From positions 186,001-250,000 of the forward strand of contig NZ_JANTYS010000006.1 of assembly GCF_024808255.1 (NCBI RefSeq): a DNA stretch of 64,000 nucleotides, read 5' to 3'. The stretch is from Mucilaginibacter dorajii. GTDB lineage: Bacteria > Bacteroidota > Bacteroidia > Sphingobacteriales > Sphingobacteriaceae. The stretch's first letter is position 1; every line of letters starts with the position of its first letter. Positions 27,184 through 37,300 of the stretch are shown in pieces. Both the position numbers and the translations under genes were made by a program. The notes beneath the pieces are model-generated. The model was not told where the DNA came from and did not search any database. It saw only the letters and a list, made by a program, of their open reading frames with translations.

Positions 27184-27219
27184 ACAAAAAAAGCCGCCAA
27201 ATCAATTTGATCTGGCGGC
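27184..27219 (-). terminator. Terminator of the minus-strand GH99-like operon
   Basis: On the minus strand GCCGCCAGATCA pairs with TGATTTGGCGGC (27193-27219, one mismatch) and is followed by eight T (plus-strand A run, 27185-27192). It lies 21 bases after the stop of the gene at 27240. Confidence 0.85.
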
Positions 27220-27239
27220 CGTCTGCAGCAGCTGATAAA

Positions 27240-28529
27240 TTAAAGTGTCGGCTTGGTAGGGCGTGTAGCGGTAAGGGGTATTATCTTTTTGAACATTTTA
27301 GCGCCGTCGCCGGTTAGGCGCAGGTAGTAGTCAGAAGAGCAGGCAGTACCGTCTTCGTTAAGTGGTACAAAGCCAGATCCCGCCGGGATAAAGTCCATAC
27401 TCTCGGCGGTTTTGGCTATCTGGTTACCTTCATTATATTCATCAAACATCGATATATAAAGGCCCTGCGCACCAACCCTGGTCATGTTATAAAACTGGCG
27501 CCACATAAAATCGCCATGGGCGCGCTGGTGGCCCGATATATCGCCAGGCAATACGCAGGGCTGGTAATCAATACCGTTGGCGTTACAATAAGCCTGATCG
27601 GCCTTGTTGGTGTTCACATAAAAACCATCTGATTGATTGACATTACCAATACGGCCAACCATCCAGGGCGAAATCATATTGAGGGTTTTATACGCCTTCA
27701 AAAAATCCGGCCGGGAGTCGCTGGTTTGGTTAAGCCAGTTAGTTGGTACGCCGCCAATTACATAACAGCCCTTGCTTTTAAACCAGTTGATCACATCAAT
27801 ACAGGCATCGGCTGTAAAGTTGTGGTTATCATCGGCAAAACCAAAGCCCCAGATGCACACTACAGGTTTGCCGTTCTGTTTGGCATAAGCGGTTGAGGAT
27901 GTATATACCGACATTTTGTTTGTCCAGTCGGTTTTTAGTTCGGTTTGCATGTTGGTCCAGCCGCTTACATCGTACATAATGTAGAATTTAACGCCATTTT
28001 TTTCGGCTGCGGTTTTTACTTTGGCAGCCATGGCATCACGTACCGGGCCCTCCAGGCCGCTTGGATTAAAGCGCTGCAGGGCCGCGCCGTCAATACCATA
28101 ATCTTTCATCCATTTAAACTGCACATCTATAGTTTGATCGCTAAAAGATGAAAATACATTGGCAGGCTGTCCGTTACCAAGATTGGCAAACTGGGTAGGA
28201 TAGGTGTTGGTATAATCGCGAACATCCGGCCAGGCCGAAATGGCTTTATTAGTTGGTGATGGCTCCTGCTCCCAGGTTTGCGACCAGTGCCAATACCTGT
28301 TAATTGGCGATCCATCGCCTATAGCAGCAAACCAACCCTGGTAGCCAACAACTACTTTGCCAACCACGTCACCAACCGGCGATGGGGTATGCTTTGTTGT
28401 TGTATCCACCGGCGTTACGGGAGTTTGATCGCCACTGCTCTTTTTTGAGCATCCGTAGCTTGCAGCTATCGCCACTGTAATTAGTAATACATTAAATCTT
28501 GTCCTCATTGCTTTTGTTTTTAGATGCAT
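27240..28529 (-). CDS. GH99/GH71-like glycoside hydrolase lipoprotein
   Basis: The protein has a lipobox (AIAASYGCSKK), a Pro/Thr-rich linker, and the GH71/99-like domain starting VVVGYQGWFAAIGDG. The ExxE pair is present at about Glu364 and Glu367 (MFDEYNEGNQI). The lipoprotein signal suggests surface or outer-membrane attachment, unlike its paralogue at 25367. The first ATG (28529) directly abuts the stop of the upstream GH43 gene; the next in-frame ATG at 28508 (MRTRFNVLLIT) gives a standard lipoprotein signal and an A-rich leader and may be the real start. It is the last gene of the minus-strand susCD operon. Confidence 0.85.
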   Translation of the reverse strand: MHLKTKAMRTRFNVLLITVAIAASYGCSKKSSGDQTPVTPVDTTTKHTPSPVGDVVGKVVVGYQGWFAAIGDGSPINRYWHWSQTWEQEPSPTNKAISAWPDVRDYTNTYPTQFANLGNGQPANVFSSFSDQTIDVQFKWMKDYGIDGAALQRFNPSGLEGPVRDAMAAKVKTAAEKNGVKFYIMYDVSGWTNMQTELKTDWTNKMSVYTSSTAYAKQNGKPVVCIWGFGFADDNHNFTADACIDVINWFKSKGCYVIGGVPTNWLNQTSDSRPDFLKAYKTLNMISPWMVGRIGNVNQSDGFYVNTNKADQAYCNANGIDYQPCVLPGDISGHQRAHGDFMWRQFYNMTRVGAQGLYISMFDEYNEGNQIAKTAESMDFIPAGSGFVPLNEDGTACSSDYYLRLTGDGAKMFKKIIPLTATRPTKPTL

Positions 28530-29531
28530 TTATTTTTTAATACCATTTAAATCTGTCTGGATGATTTTACGGATGGTGCCGTCGGCGTTGTAATACAGTT
28601 TATTTACGCAGATGGAGCGAAGCCAATCGTTATGTGAAAGAGAACTGTTATGGTAAAAGGCGTACCACTGATTTTTGAACTCCACAATGGAGCCATGATC
28701 AGTAAAGCTATCTGTCGGGTCGATATAAACACCCTTGTAATTCCACGGGCCAAGCGGACTGTTACTGGTGGCATACCTCATCCGGTTATATTTCCCGGCC
28801 TGGTTAAAGTTATCGGCATAGGAGAGGTAGTAAACGCCATTACGCTTATGTACCCAGCTGGCCTCATGAAAATCGGTAAGGCCATCCATGGTTTTCATAT
28901 CGCCGTCAAGCTCCATCATATTGTCTTTAAGCTTGCCGCCTTTGCAAACATTGCCGCCGCCGTAATAAAGGTAGGCTTGCCCATCATCGTCAACAAATAT
29001 GCAGGGATCAATCAGCGATTCCAGTCCTTTGATATAGCCTTGTGATTTAAAGCCGCTTGCCGGGCTTTTACTGGTTGCCACGCCAATTTTCCAGGTGGTG
29101 TTCCATTCGGTACCGCTTGGATGCGGGAAATAAAAATAGTAGGTGCCATTTTTATAAGCGCAATCCGGTGCCCACATAAATCCGCCCTCGGGCCGGCCCC
29201 AATCTACATCGCTGGCTTGCAATATCTGGCCATGATCTGTCCAATGTACCATGTCGTCGGTGGAGAACACGTGGTATTTATCCATCAGGTCGCAACCCCT
29301 CGGCGGATCGATATCATGGGAGGCATATACATACAATCTGCCGTCAGCCCAAACATGCGCCGATGGGTCGGCAGTGTAAATGCCGGTTATAAAAGGATTT
29401 TTAAAACCATCGCCGTTTGCGTCTTCAATAACAACGGGAGGAGTATCCTTTACAGTGCTGCTTTTTTTGGAGCAACTGACGGCTGTTATCAGCAAGCCTG
29501 ATAGGAAAATATGAAACGCTTTATATTTCAT
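28530..29531 (-). CDS. GH43 glycoside hydrolase lipoprotein
   Basis: This 333-residue five-bladed beta-propeller enzyme has lipobox Cys20 (LLITAVSCSKK). The three GH43 carboxylates are visible: Asp55 (IYTADPSAHVW, base), Asp175 (SLIDPCIFVDDDG, pKa modulator) and Glu223 (FHEASWVHKRNG, acid). GH43 enzymes remove arabinofuranose, xylose or galactofuranose-type residues; the exact sugar is unknown. It is very similar to its upstream neighbour at 29534, from which it is separated by two bases, and it abuts the GH99-like gene, so translation is probably coupled. A lipid anchor suggests an outer-membrane location. Confidence 0.9.
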   Translation of the reverse strand: MKYKAFHIFLSGLLITAVSCSKKSSTVKDTPPVVIEDANGDGFKNPFITGIYTADPSAHVWADGRLYVYASHDIDPPRGCDLMDKYHVFSTDDMVHWTDHGQILQASDVDWGRPEGGFMWAPDCAYKNGTYYFYFPHPSGTEWNTTWKIGVATSKSPASGFKSQGYIKGLESLIDPCIFVDDDGQAYLYYGGGNVCKGGKLKDNMMELDGDMKTMDGLTDFHEASWVHKRNGVYYLSYADNFNQAGKYNRMRYATSNSPLGPWNYKGVYIDPTDSFTDHGSIVEFKNQWYAFYHNSSLSHNDWLRSICVNKLYYNADGTIRKIIQTDLNGIKK

Positions 29532-29533
29532 AC

Positions 29534-30535
29534 TTATTTGCCTTTGATAGGGCCGCCTGGTATAACCTTTTTGATGGTGCCATCGGCATTATAATAAAGC
29601 TTATCTACACAAATAGAGCGTAACCAATCCTGGTGCGAAATGGAACTATTGTGGTAAAATGCATACCATTGTCCTTTAAACTTCACTATAGAACCATGGT
29701 TGGTATAGCTGTCTGTTGGGTCCATGTAAATGCCTTTATAAGTCCATGGGCCAAGCGGATTGTTACTGGTGGCATAGCGCATTTGATTGTGCTTGCCGTT
29801 AACGTCATGATTATCTGAATACGACAAGTAGTAAATACCGTTGCGCTTATGCACCCAGCTGGCTTCATGAAAGTCTTCTAAGCCTTCCATTTTGCTCATT
29901 TCGCCGTCAATCTCTGTCATGTTGGCCTTTAGCTTACCACCCTTACACGTACCGCCGCCGCCGTAATAAAAGTAAGCCTGGCCATCATCGTCAATAAATA
30001 CACAAGGATCTATCATCGATTCGAGGCCTTTGATATAACCTTGCGATTTAAAACCGCTTGCCGGGCTTTTGCTGGTGGCTACACCAATTTTCCAGGTGCT
30101 ATTCCAGGCTGTACCGCTTGGGTGTGGGAAATAGAAGTAATAGGTGCCGTTTTTGTAGGCACAATCTGGTGCCCACATAAAGCCGCCTTCAGCGCGGCCC
30201 CATTCAACCTGGCTGGCGTTCAGGATTTCACCGTGATCTTTCCAGTGTACCATGTCATCGGTTGAATAAACGTGGTAACGGTCCATCAGGTCGCAACCAC
30301 GGGGAGGTGCAACATCATGTGAAGGATACACATAAAGACGACCGTCTTTCCAAACGTGAGCAGATGGGTCGGCAGTGTAAATATCCGTTACAAAAGGGGT
30401 TCCTACTGATGATGCCGGTTGCTCTTGAGCAAAACAGTGCGACGAAGAAATGATAGCCAGGCTTGTAATTATCGCGGTAAATAAATTTGCTCTCTTTTTT
30501 TTTCCTTCCGGATTTAGCAGATTGTTGATTTTCAT
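29534..30535 (-). CDS. GH43 glycoside hydrolase, soluble secreted paralogue
   Basis: This 333-residue protein is a close paralogue of the downstream GH43, with the same carboxylates at Asp56 (IYTADPSAHVW), about Asp176 (SMIDPCVFIDDDG) and about Glu224 (FHEASWVHKRNG). Its N-terminus differs: a basic stretch (EGKKKRAN) and a signal peptide ending SSHCFAQ without a good lipobox, so it is probably periplasmic. The pair therefore looks like a tandem duplication with split location. A 14-base perfect hairpin lies 14 bp upstream of the start. Confidence 0.9.
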   Translation of the reverse strand: MKINNLLNPEGKKKRANLFTAIITSLAIISSSHCFAQEQPASSVGTPFVTDIYTADPSAHVWKDGRLYVYPSHDVAPPRGCDLMDRYHVYSTDDMVHWKDHGEILNASQVEWGRAEGGFMWAPDCAYKNGTYYFYFPHPSGTAWNSTWKIGVATSKSPASGFKSQGYIKGLESMIDPCVFIDDDGQAYFYYGGGGTCKGGKLKANMTEIDGEMSKMEGLEDFHEASWVHKRNGIYYLSYSDNHDVNGKHNQMRYATSNNPLGPWTYKGIYMDPTDSYTNHGSIVKFKGQWYAFYHNSSISHQDWLRSICVDKLYYNADGTIKKVIPGGPIKGK

Positions 30536-30549
30536 CAGGAATTGTTTAA

Positions 30550-30579
30550 AATGCCGGGGAGAAACTTCTCCCCGGCATT
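30550..30579 (-). terminator. Intercistronic hairpin between binding-protein and enzyme genes
   Basis: Bases 30550-30563 and 30566-30579 are perfect reverse complements (14 bases, GC-rich, two-base gap). It lies 39 bases after the stop of the two-domain lipoprotein and 14 before the GH43 start, inside what is otherwise one minus-strand operon. There is no T run, so mRNA processing or end protection is at least as likely as termination. Confidence 0.7.
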
Positions 30580-30618
30580 ATTGTAAATTAATTGTATTGA
30601 TTGGGGCTTATTTCAACA

Positions 30619-31773
30619 TTATGGTTTTGCGCCAACTCTTAGGTCGTCAACACCATAGTTTTGATCGCTTGTTGCATTTGCCGCTGTCCAGAAAAACATT
30701 TTAAAGAAATTCATGGACGTTAAATCCGGGCCGCCGTCACCGGTTGGGACTCCGTCAGAAAATTTCAGCTCTAAATGATTCCAACCATTTTTTAACGTAG
30801 GTATAATTTTATCCATCGCCCAGCCAATGCGGTTTTTATCCGGGTCGCCAGAGCTGCTAAACTGTATCTGACCATCTATTTTCAGTAAGGAAACATCCTG
30901 AACATAAAACCAGAACTTTAATTCGCCGGTGGCTAAAGTTTCATTGGTATTAATAGGGGCAGGCAGCGTTTTAATAAACTGCATAAAGTTTTGCCCTGTT
31001 TTAATGGTACCCTTAATATAGCCTGTGCCTTCTTTTTGGCCGGCTGTTGTCAAAATAGGATCGCTGCCTGCTACCTGCCAGCCATCGGTTTTGTCGGCAT
31101 TATCAATCACAACATCTGGTGGAGGGGGCACGGCTGCTACCCTGATATCGTCAATACCATAAACTTGATCTGTTGCCGCGTTTGCTGCTGTCCAAAAGAA
31201 CATTTTAAAGAAATTCATGGCCTTTAAATCCGGGCCGCCGTCGCTGGTTGGCACTCCGTCGGTAAATTTCAGCTCTAAATGGTTCCAACCATTTTTTAAC
31301 GTTGGTATAATTTTATCCATCGCCCAGCCAATACGGTTTTTATCCGGATCGCCAGAGCTGCTAAACTGTATCTGCCCGTCTATTTTAAGTAACGAAACAT
31401 CCTGAACATAAAACCAGAATTTTAATTCGCCTGTGCTTAAGGTTACTTTGGTATTAACCGGGGCAGGCAGGGTTTTAATAAACTGCATAAAGTTTTGCCC
31501 TGTTTTAATAGTACCCTTGATATAGCCGGCACCTTCTTTTTGGCCGGTTGTTATCAAAGCCGGATCGCCGCCTGCTACCTGCCAGCCATCAGTTTTGTCG
31601 GCATTGTCAATAACAACAGATGTATCTATCACTGGTGGTGTTGTAGTATCAACGGGCGGTGGTGGTTTTAAGCCGGATGTATCCCGTGATAAATACTTCT
31701 CTTTTTTACAGCCGCTAATTGCAATGGCTGCTATGAAGATGGAAAAAACCATCATTGTTTTAATAAATTTCAT
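30619..31773 (-). CDS. Lipoprotein of two near-identical beta-sandwich domains, probable glycan-binding protein
   Basis: The 384-residue protein has lipobox Cys22 (AIAISGCKK), a Pro/Thr linker (about 35-52) and two copies of a 168-residue domain (53-220 and 221-384). Each begins VVIDNADKTDGWQVAG, contains GELKFWFYVQDVSLLKIDGQ and NGWNHLELKF, and ends YGxDDxRV. The pattern of aromatic-rich strands suggests a jelly-roll carbohydrate-binding fold. I do not recognise a named family. It sits in the SusE/SusF-like position after SusD and the DUF3823 lipoprotein, which supports surface glycan binding. The domains have diverged little, implying recent duplication or gene conversion. Confidence 0.7.
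   Translation of the reverse strand: MKFIKTMMVFSIFIAAIAISGCKKEKYLSRDTSGLKPPPPVDTTTPPVIDTSVVIDNADKTDGWQVAGGDPALITTGQKEGAGYIKGTIKTGQNFMQFIKTLPAPVNTKVTLSTGELKFWFYVQDVSLLKIDGQIQFSSSGDPDKNRIGWAMDKIIPTLKNGWNHLELKFTDGVPTSDGGPDLKAMNFFKMFFWTAANAATDQVYGIDDIRVAAVPPPPDVVIDNADKTDGWQVAGSDPILTTAGQKEGTGYIKGTIKTGQNFMQFIKTLPAPINTNETLATGELKFWFYVQDVSLLKIDGQIQFSSSGDPDKNRIGWAMDKIIPTLKNGWNHLELKFSDGVPTGDGGPDLTSMNFFKMFFWTAANATSDQNYGVDDLRVGAKP
30622..31617. repeat. Two tandem 504-bp coding repeats
   Basis: The unit at 31114-31617 (first domain) and that at 30622-31113 (second domain, slightly shorter) have a period of exactly 504 bases, checked from the shared TCATGG at 30711 and 31215. Long stretches, such as the one around 30770-30870 against 31274-31374, differ at only a few bases. 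Confidence 0.85.
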
Positions 31774-31796
31774 TTTCCTTTTGGTTTTAGGTTAAA

Positions 31797-32501
31797 TTAT
31801 TTAGGAACATCTACCTGCACTATTTCCGAAAAATTAGAGCTGTTGTAACTATCGCTTAAACGCACCCCTGCACGCACAAAAAAGGTGCGGCCTTTAATAA
31901 GATTGGGAATAGTTAAAGTGATGGCTTTATCGGCATCGCTCATATCGGTATACTCCTTGTTGATAGTGATAGCGTTCACATCCGAAAAATCGCGGATAGA
32001 AGCTCCGGCACCTACAAGTTTGGTGGTATTAACATAGGGTTGAATATCCTTAATGGTTGGCAAGCCGGCTGCAATAGGGGCCACAATATTGAATTTTAAT
32101 GTAAGCGTTGTGCCGGTTAAAGTGGAGGTGAAGTTTTTGATAACGATATATGGCGTAACGGTAAAATCGTGCCTGGTATCTTTACCAATTTTTACTACAA
32201 CGGTATCATATATCGGCCAAAAGGCACCACCTGTAGGTATAACTTTGTAGCTACTTTGAAATAGCTTGCTATCTTCAAAAGTGCCATCAAATTTACTTGG
32301 GATGGTTTGAGGGGTTGTCCAGCCAATTTGCTGCAGTTTGATGGTAACACTACCTCCCGAAGTAAGTAAATTACCACCTTCGGATGAAATGATGTTGCCC
32401 TGAAATGAAGCATCCGGCCCAGCGTAATTATCTATTTTTGTGCAGGCAGAAATTGCCATTATAGCTACACCTGCCAAAATTATGTTAATTAGTTTTTTCA
32501 T
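31797..32501 (-). CDS. DUF3823 lipoprotein (SusE/F-position surface protein)
   Basis: The 234-residue protein has lipobox Cys20 (AIMAISACTKID) and the DUF3823 pattern: DASFQGNIIS, the IKLQQIGW segment and SKLFQSSYKVIPTGGAFWP. These proteins have two Ig-like or transthyretin-like beta domains and are regularly encoded after susD; a glycan-binding role at the outer membrane is assumed, not shown. It starts 18 bp after the susD stop, in the same minus-strand operon. Confidence 0.85.
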   Translation of the reverse strand: MKKLINIILAGVAIMAISACTKIDNYAGPDASFQGNIISSEGGNLLTSGGSVTIKLQQIGWTTPQTIPSKFDGTFEDSKLFQSSYKVIPTGGAFWPIYDTVVVKIGKDTRHDFTVTPYIVIKNFTSTLTGTTLTLKFNIVAPIAAGLPTIKDIQPYVNTTKLVGAGASIRDFSDVNAITINKEYTDMSDADKAITLTIPNLIKGRTFFVRAGVRLSDSYNSSNFSEIVQVDVPK

Positions 32502-32519
32502 ATCTTAAATTTTAATGGC

Positions 32520-34343
32520 TTAATAATTAGGATTGTTAGGGAGCAAATTAGGGTTCTTACCAATCTGATCGCCAGGTATTCCTTCGTAATAAAATTGCTT
32601 TTGGAAAGTATACTCACGGTTAAATAATTCGGGCTCGACCATAAAAATGTATTTGTTTTCGTTAAATACATAGTACGGCATAAGGCCTTTAAAGTGAGCG
32701 CGGTCAAGCACCACATCGGCAGTGCGCCATCTTTTTAAATCCCAGTAATATTGGTTTTCAAAAGCAAGCTCCATACGTCTTTCTTTGCGTACTTTATCCA
32801 AATCGATAAAAGAGTAAGCCGTTGCACCGGCACGGGCCCTAATAAGGTTAACGCTGGTTAATGCATCTGCAGAGTTGCCTAATTCCATGGCAGCTTCTGC
32901 GCGGTTCAGCAATATTTCGCCGTAACGCAGGTCAATCCAGGGCTGCTCGCTCCTGTTCAGATCAACAGCAGCCTGTGGTTTGTTGTAGTCAACATATTTG
33001 CGCACGTAAAAACCTGTACGGGTTAACTCGTCGCCGCCTGTCCATGGGCCGGTAAAGCCAATTATTTGTTTACCGTTATACAGTGTTTTGGTATCGCCGG
33101 CAAGTATGTATGAGCGTGAGTTTGGCTGCTTGGCCACCTCGGCAGCAGCAGTACCGCTAAATGATGGATAAATGCCACGCTGCATATCAAAGGTTAATCC
33201 CCTTAAAGTTGCGCCCGGAAAATAAACGGTGGCCAGCAACCTTGGTTCAAGCCCCTGTTGTAGTTGTGCACGGTTGTCAAAGCGTTTTGGCGTGCCATCG
33301 CTGTTGGTTACCTGTAAATCGCCCCAAAGGCTTACAAAATCATACGTAGGGTATGAGCGTGAAAGCGCGTTTGCTGTAAAGTAGCGCGGCGACATGGTAG
33401 CATCCCAGCTATGGGCTGTATGGTTAGCTATAGAGTATTGTTTGATAAAGATGTTTTCAGGGCTGCCACTTTTCAAAAACAGGTCAACATAGTTTTGTAC
33501 TTTGTCTGAATTGGCATTGTAAAGCGAGTATTTCCCATCAAGCAGTTTCGCGGCATCATAAGCGGCCTGGAAATATTTGGTTGCCTGGTCTGCAGGGATA
33601 CCAACCAACCCTAATGAGCGTGCCTGGCCGTCAACAAAGTTTACTGAACCGTATTTGGCAACACAGGCTGCATATAACATAGCCCTTGATTTCAATGCGG
33701 CGGCGGCGTATTTGTTAGCCCGGCCGGCATCGCTGGTTTCGGGCATCATTTTGTACCCTAAATCAAGTTCAGCGGCTATAAAATCCCAGGTAGCCTGTTC
33801 TTTATCGCGATGTACCTGGAGCTGTGACAGGGGAGCAGCCGGATCTTGCGGGGTAGTTATGATTGGAATACCACCATAACGTTTTGCCATTGCAAAATAA
33901 TAATATGCCCTTAAAAAATGAGCTTCGCCCAAAAGCGCGTCTACCGTAGGCTGGGTTAGGGTGGCAACGTGCTTAGGCAATTCGGTAATCAGTATGTTTA
34001 CGTTTCTGATATCGCCATACGGCCAGTAACCAAAGCCATTTGCAATATCCATGCCGCCAAACGGACCAACTTCTTCACCTATGCACGAGGCTTCGTTGTA
34101 AAAGTTTTCCCAGTCGTTTGATCCGGTTCTGATACCGCCACCAGCATCGGGTCTGAATTTAAAATCCTCGATGGGCAAGTTTTGATATATAGTTGCTAAA
34201 AACGATTTAACACCCGCTTCGCTGCTATATATAATATCCGGGGTAACTATATTGGTTGGCGGAATATCCAGCCTTTGGCAGGATGTTACCGAAGCTCCAA
34301 CTGTGATAGATAGTGCTATAACTAATTTGTGTATAATTTTCAT
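32520..34343 (-). CDS. SusD/RagB-like surface glycan-binding lipoprotein
   Basis: The 607-residue protein has lipobox Cys22 (ASVTSCQRLD) and the SusD pattern: IPPTNIVTPDIIYSSEAGVKSF, GEAHFLRAYYYFAMAKRYGG, the WIDLRYGEILLNRAEAAMELG segment and ERRMELAFENQYYWDLKRWR. It is the lid partner of the SusC encoded 12 bp upstream. Length is normal for the family. It contains insertions relative to the 477-residue SusD at 13800, consistent with a different ligand. Confidence 0.96.
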   Translation of the reverse strand: MKIIHKLVIALSITVGASVTSCQRLDIPPTNIVTPDIIYSSEAGVKSFLATIYQNLPIEDFKFRPDAGGGIRTGSNDWENFYNEASCIGEEVGPFGGMDIANGFGYWPYGDIRNVNILITELPKHVATLTQPTVDALLGEAHFLRAYYYFAMAKRYGGIPIITTPQDPAAPLSQLQVHRDKEQATWDFIAAELDLGYKMMPETSDAGRANKYAAAALKSRAMLYAACVAKYGSVNFVDGQARSLGLVGIPADQATKYFQAAYDAAKLLDGKYSLYNANSDKVQNYVDLFLKSGSPENIFIKQYSIANHTAHSWDATMSPRYFTANALSRSYPTYDFVSLWGDLQVTNSDGTPKRFDNRAQLQQGLEPRLLATVYFPGATLRGLTFDMQRGIYPSFSGTAAAEVAKQPNSRSYILAGDTKTLYNGKQIIGFTGPWTGGDELTRTGFYVRKYVDYNKPQAAVDLNRSEQPWIDLRYGEILLNRAEAAMELGNSADALTSVNLIRARAGATAYSFIDLDKVRKERRMELAFENQYYWDLKRWRTADVVLDRAHFKGLMPYYVFNENKYIFMVEPELFNREYTFQKQFYYEGIPGDQIGKNPNLLPNNPNY

Positions 34344-34355
34344 ATGTCAAATGGT

Positions 34356-37300
34356 TTAAAAGGAAACGTTAGCTCCCAAATTAAAAGTCCTGTTCATTGG
34401 GTAGGTGTATCCGCCAAGGGCTACGCCGAAGTTGCCATTATCTGTTGGGTTTGGCCCCTGATGCTCCGGATCATAGTTTTTTAAACCGGTAAAGGTTAAC
34501 AGGTTGTAACTGTTTACATAAACCCTGAGTTTTCTGATACCTATGCTTTTTAATACCGAAGGGGATAGTGAGTAACCAAATTCAAGTGTTTTTATGCGCA
34601 GGTAACTGGCGTTTTGAATGGCTTTTGTACCTTGCGCGTCTGGCGAACCCATTGCCGGGTAAAATCCAGGTACCCATTGTGTGTTAGGATCAAATACGTT
34701 TGCATTAGGATCTGCTGTATGCCAGCTATCAAGGAAACGGGTTAGCGCGCTTCTGCCATACATTAACGGTGAAGCAAACTGCTCGCCGTATTGTACATAA
34801 ACACCTGCAGCTCCTGCTAAAAGCAAGGTCATATCAAACCCTTTGTAGCTTAAACCAATGTTAAGGCCGTAATTGTACAATGGGATATCATTAGTTGCTA
34901 TGGGGTGGCTGTCCTTATCATCAATAACACCATCATTGTTCCAGTCTTTATAGTAATAATCGCCTGGTACTACGTTGTTGTTGCCACCGCCGGTATTTAT
35001 GCCGTAATTGTAAATTTGTTTATAAGTGGTAAACTGGCCCGCGTATTCTGGACCCCACCAAATATTCTGATATCTGTTTGATTGGCTGTTTTTCCAGGCC
35101 AGGTATTCGTTGCCTGCAGTGCCTTCTAAAACTTTAAGTCGCTCTAAGCGGGTGGTACCAATATTACCGGTAATATTTACGCCAAAGGCACCAAAGGTAT
35201 TGCGGTACGACAGGCTAAAATCTAAACCTTGTGTTCTGTCGCTGCCATAGTTTATTTGTGGTACATCTGCACCTACTGTGCCCGGCAGGGCCACGGCCGG
35301 CTGTGCAGGTAATCCGGTCCTGTCATTTCTGAAAACCTCAATAGTACCGTCTACTTTACCGCCAAACAAGCCAAAGTCAATCGCCACGTTTTTTATAGTG
35401 CTTACAGACCATGTTAAACCAGGGTTACCAAGTTTGGGGGCCGATCCGTTTACCGCGCTGGCACCAAAAATGTAAGTGTTTACCGGGTAGGTATAACCAT
35501 CAATATAGTTAAAAGCAGGGGCGTTAGCCTCATCACCAACCTGGCCGTAAGAAGCCCTGATTTTTAGGTTTGAAAGAATATTTTCTGAAACAAGGCTGCG
35601 GAAAAAGTTTTCTTTTGTTAAAACCCATCCAACTGAGCCGCCGGGGAAGAAGCCCCATTGATCGGCACCCGGCTTATACAGGTTATTACCGTCACGACGG
35701 AAGCTAAACTCTGCAAGGTATTTTCCTTTATAATCATAATTGGCCCTGCCAATAATACTTCTGTGGGCACGATCTGATAAAGCGCCGGCATCCATACCGC
35801 CAGACATGTTTGAGTTTTGCAAACCGCCAAATAAATAATTTATCGGAATTTCAATATCCCGGTAGGCATTAAAGTTATCGGCCGTTTCATGACTTTGCTC
35901 ATAGGCGATGGTAGCATTTACGTTATGATCCCGGGCAAACGTATGCATGTAATTTAATGTTAACTGGCTTAGGGTATTAAAGTGCGTGTAATAAGCACGG
36001 GTTATGCCCGATGGCGAGTTTACCAGGCTTGGTATATAAGTATTGTCGGCCGCGCTGTAAGTATACAATGAGTATGCCCTTTTGATCTGGTTAAAATCAT
36101 TAACTCCATAATCAATGTTAAACAAAGCTTTGGCATTCAGCCCGGGTATGCCGGGGATATCATAAGTAAAGTTTAACTGGCTTGTGATGCTTTTATTTTT
36201 GCTTGTTTTAAAACCCACTTTACTATCATCTGTTATGATGGATGGGTTCATGTTATCATCCATTACAGCCGGATACAGGGGGTTGTCATTAGCATATATC
36301 TGGTGAATAGGGATCTGGTTCCAGGTATATTTGTAAACAGTCCATTCATCAGTATAAGGCTGATTTTTTTGATCCATGTAGGCATTTGTTAATACCTGTG
36401 CCTTTAAACCTTTAGTAATGGTGGCAGTAACGTTTGAACGGAAATTATACTTATTGTAATTTAAATCTCCGGTTTTAAAAACACCATCCTGCTTTTGGTA
36501 GCCAAAGTTGAAGAAATAGCTTATCTTATCATTTCCGCCGTCAATATTTAAATTGTGGCTTATTTGGCTGGCTGTTTTATTGAAAACCAGGCTCGACCAA
36601 TCGGCCGATTTACGTGTTCCATTCAGGTACGGTTGAATATCGGCATATGAGTATTGCGGCGTTACATTGGCTACAAAGTTATTGGCAAAATCGCGTTTAA
36701 CTTTTTCATTAGTAAGCATCATGTAATCTACAGCGCCTACGCCTTCGGGCATGCCCAAAAACGTTTGGACAGAGTTGTTAACCGAATAATTAACATTGAT
36801 TTTACCATTCTTACCACCTTTTTTTGTGGTTACTAAAATGGCGCCCCCGGCAGCCCGCATACCGTATATAGATGCTGCGGCATCCTTCAATACAGAGATG
36901 TTTTCAATCTCATTGGGGTCCATTTTACCAATAATGGCCTGGTCGTTGCCGGCAATTACACCGTCAACTACAATTAATGGCGATCCCTGGTAACCCCTGA
37001 TATTTAATTTATTGGCATAAGATCCTGGTTCGGCAGTGGTTTGAACAATGCGTATGCCCGGTATTTTACCGGTTAGCATATTTGTAACACTTTCGTTTTT
37101 TGTTGTGATGATCTCTTTGCTTTGGAGTGTGGCGATAGAGCCTGTTACCGTTGCTCTTTTTTGTACACCATAACCCACAACTACCACCTCATCAAGGCTT
37201 TTGTTGGTTGTTCTTAAAGCTATAACGCCATCTTTTATGTCTTTAACCGCAATTTCCTGGGTTTGAAAGCCGATGTATGATAATTGTAAAATGGCGTCGG

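Noticed and set aside
30619..31617. CRISPR or microsatellite-like array
   Set aside because: The repeat has only two 504-bp units, both in frame inside a gene, and encodes a protein domain.
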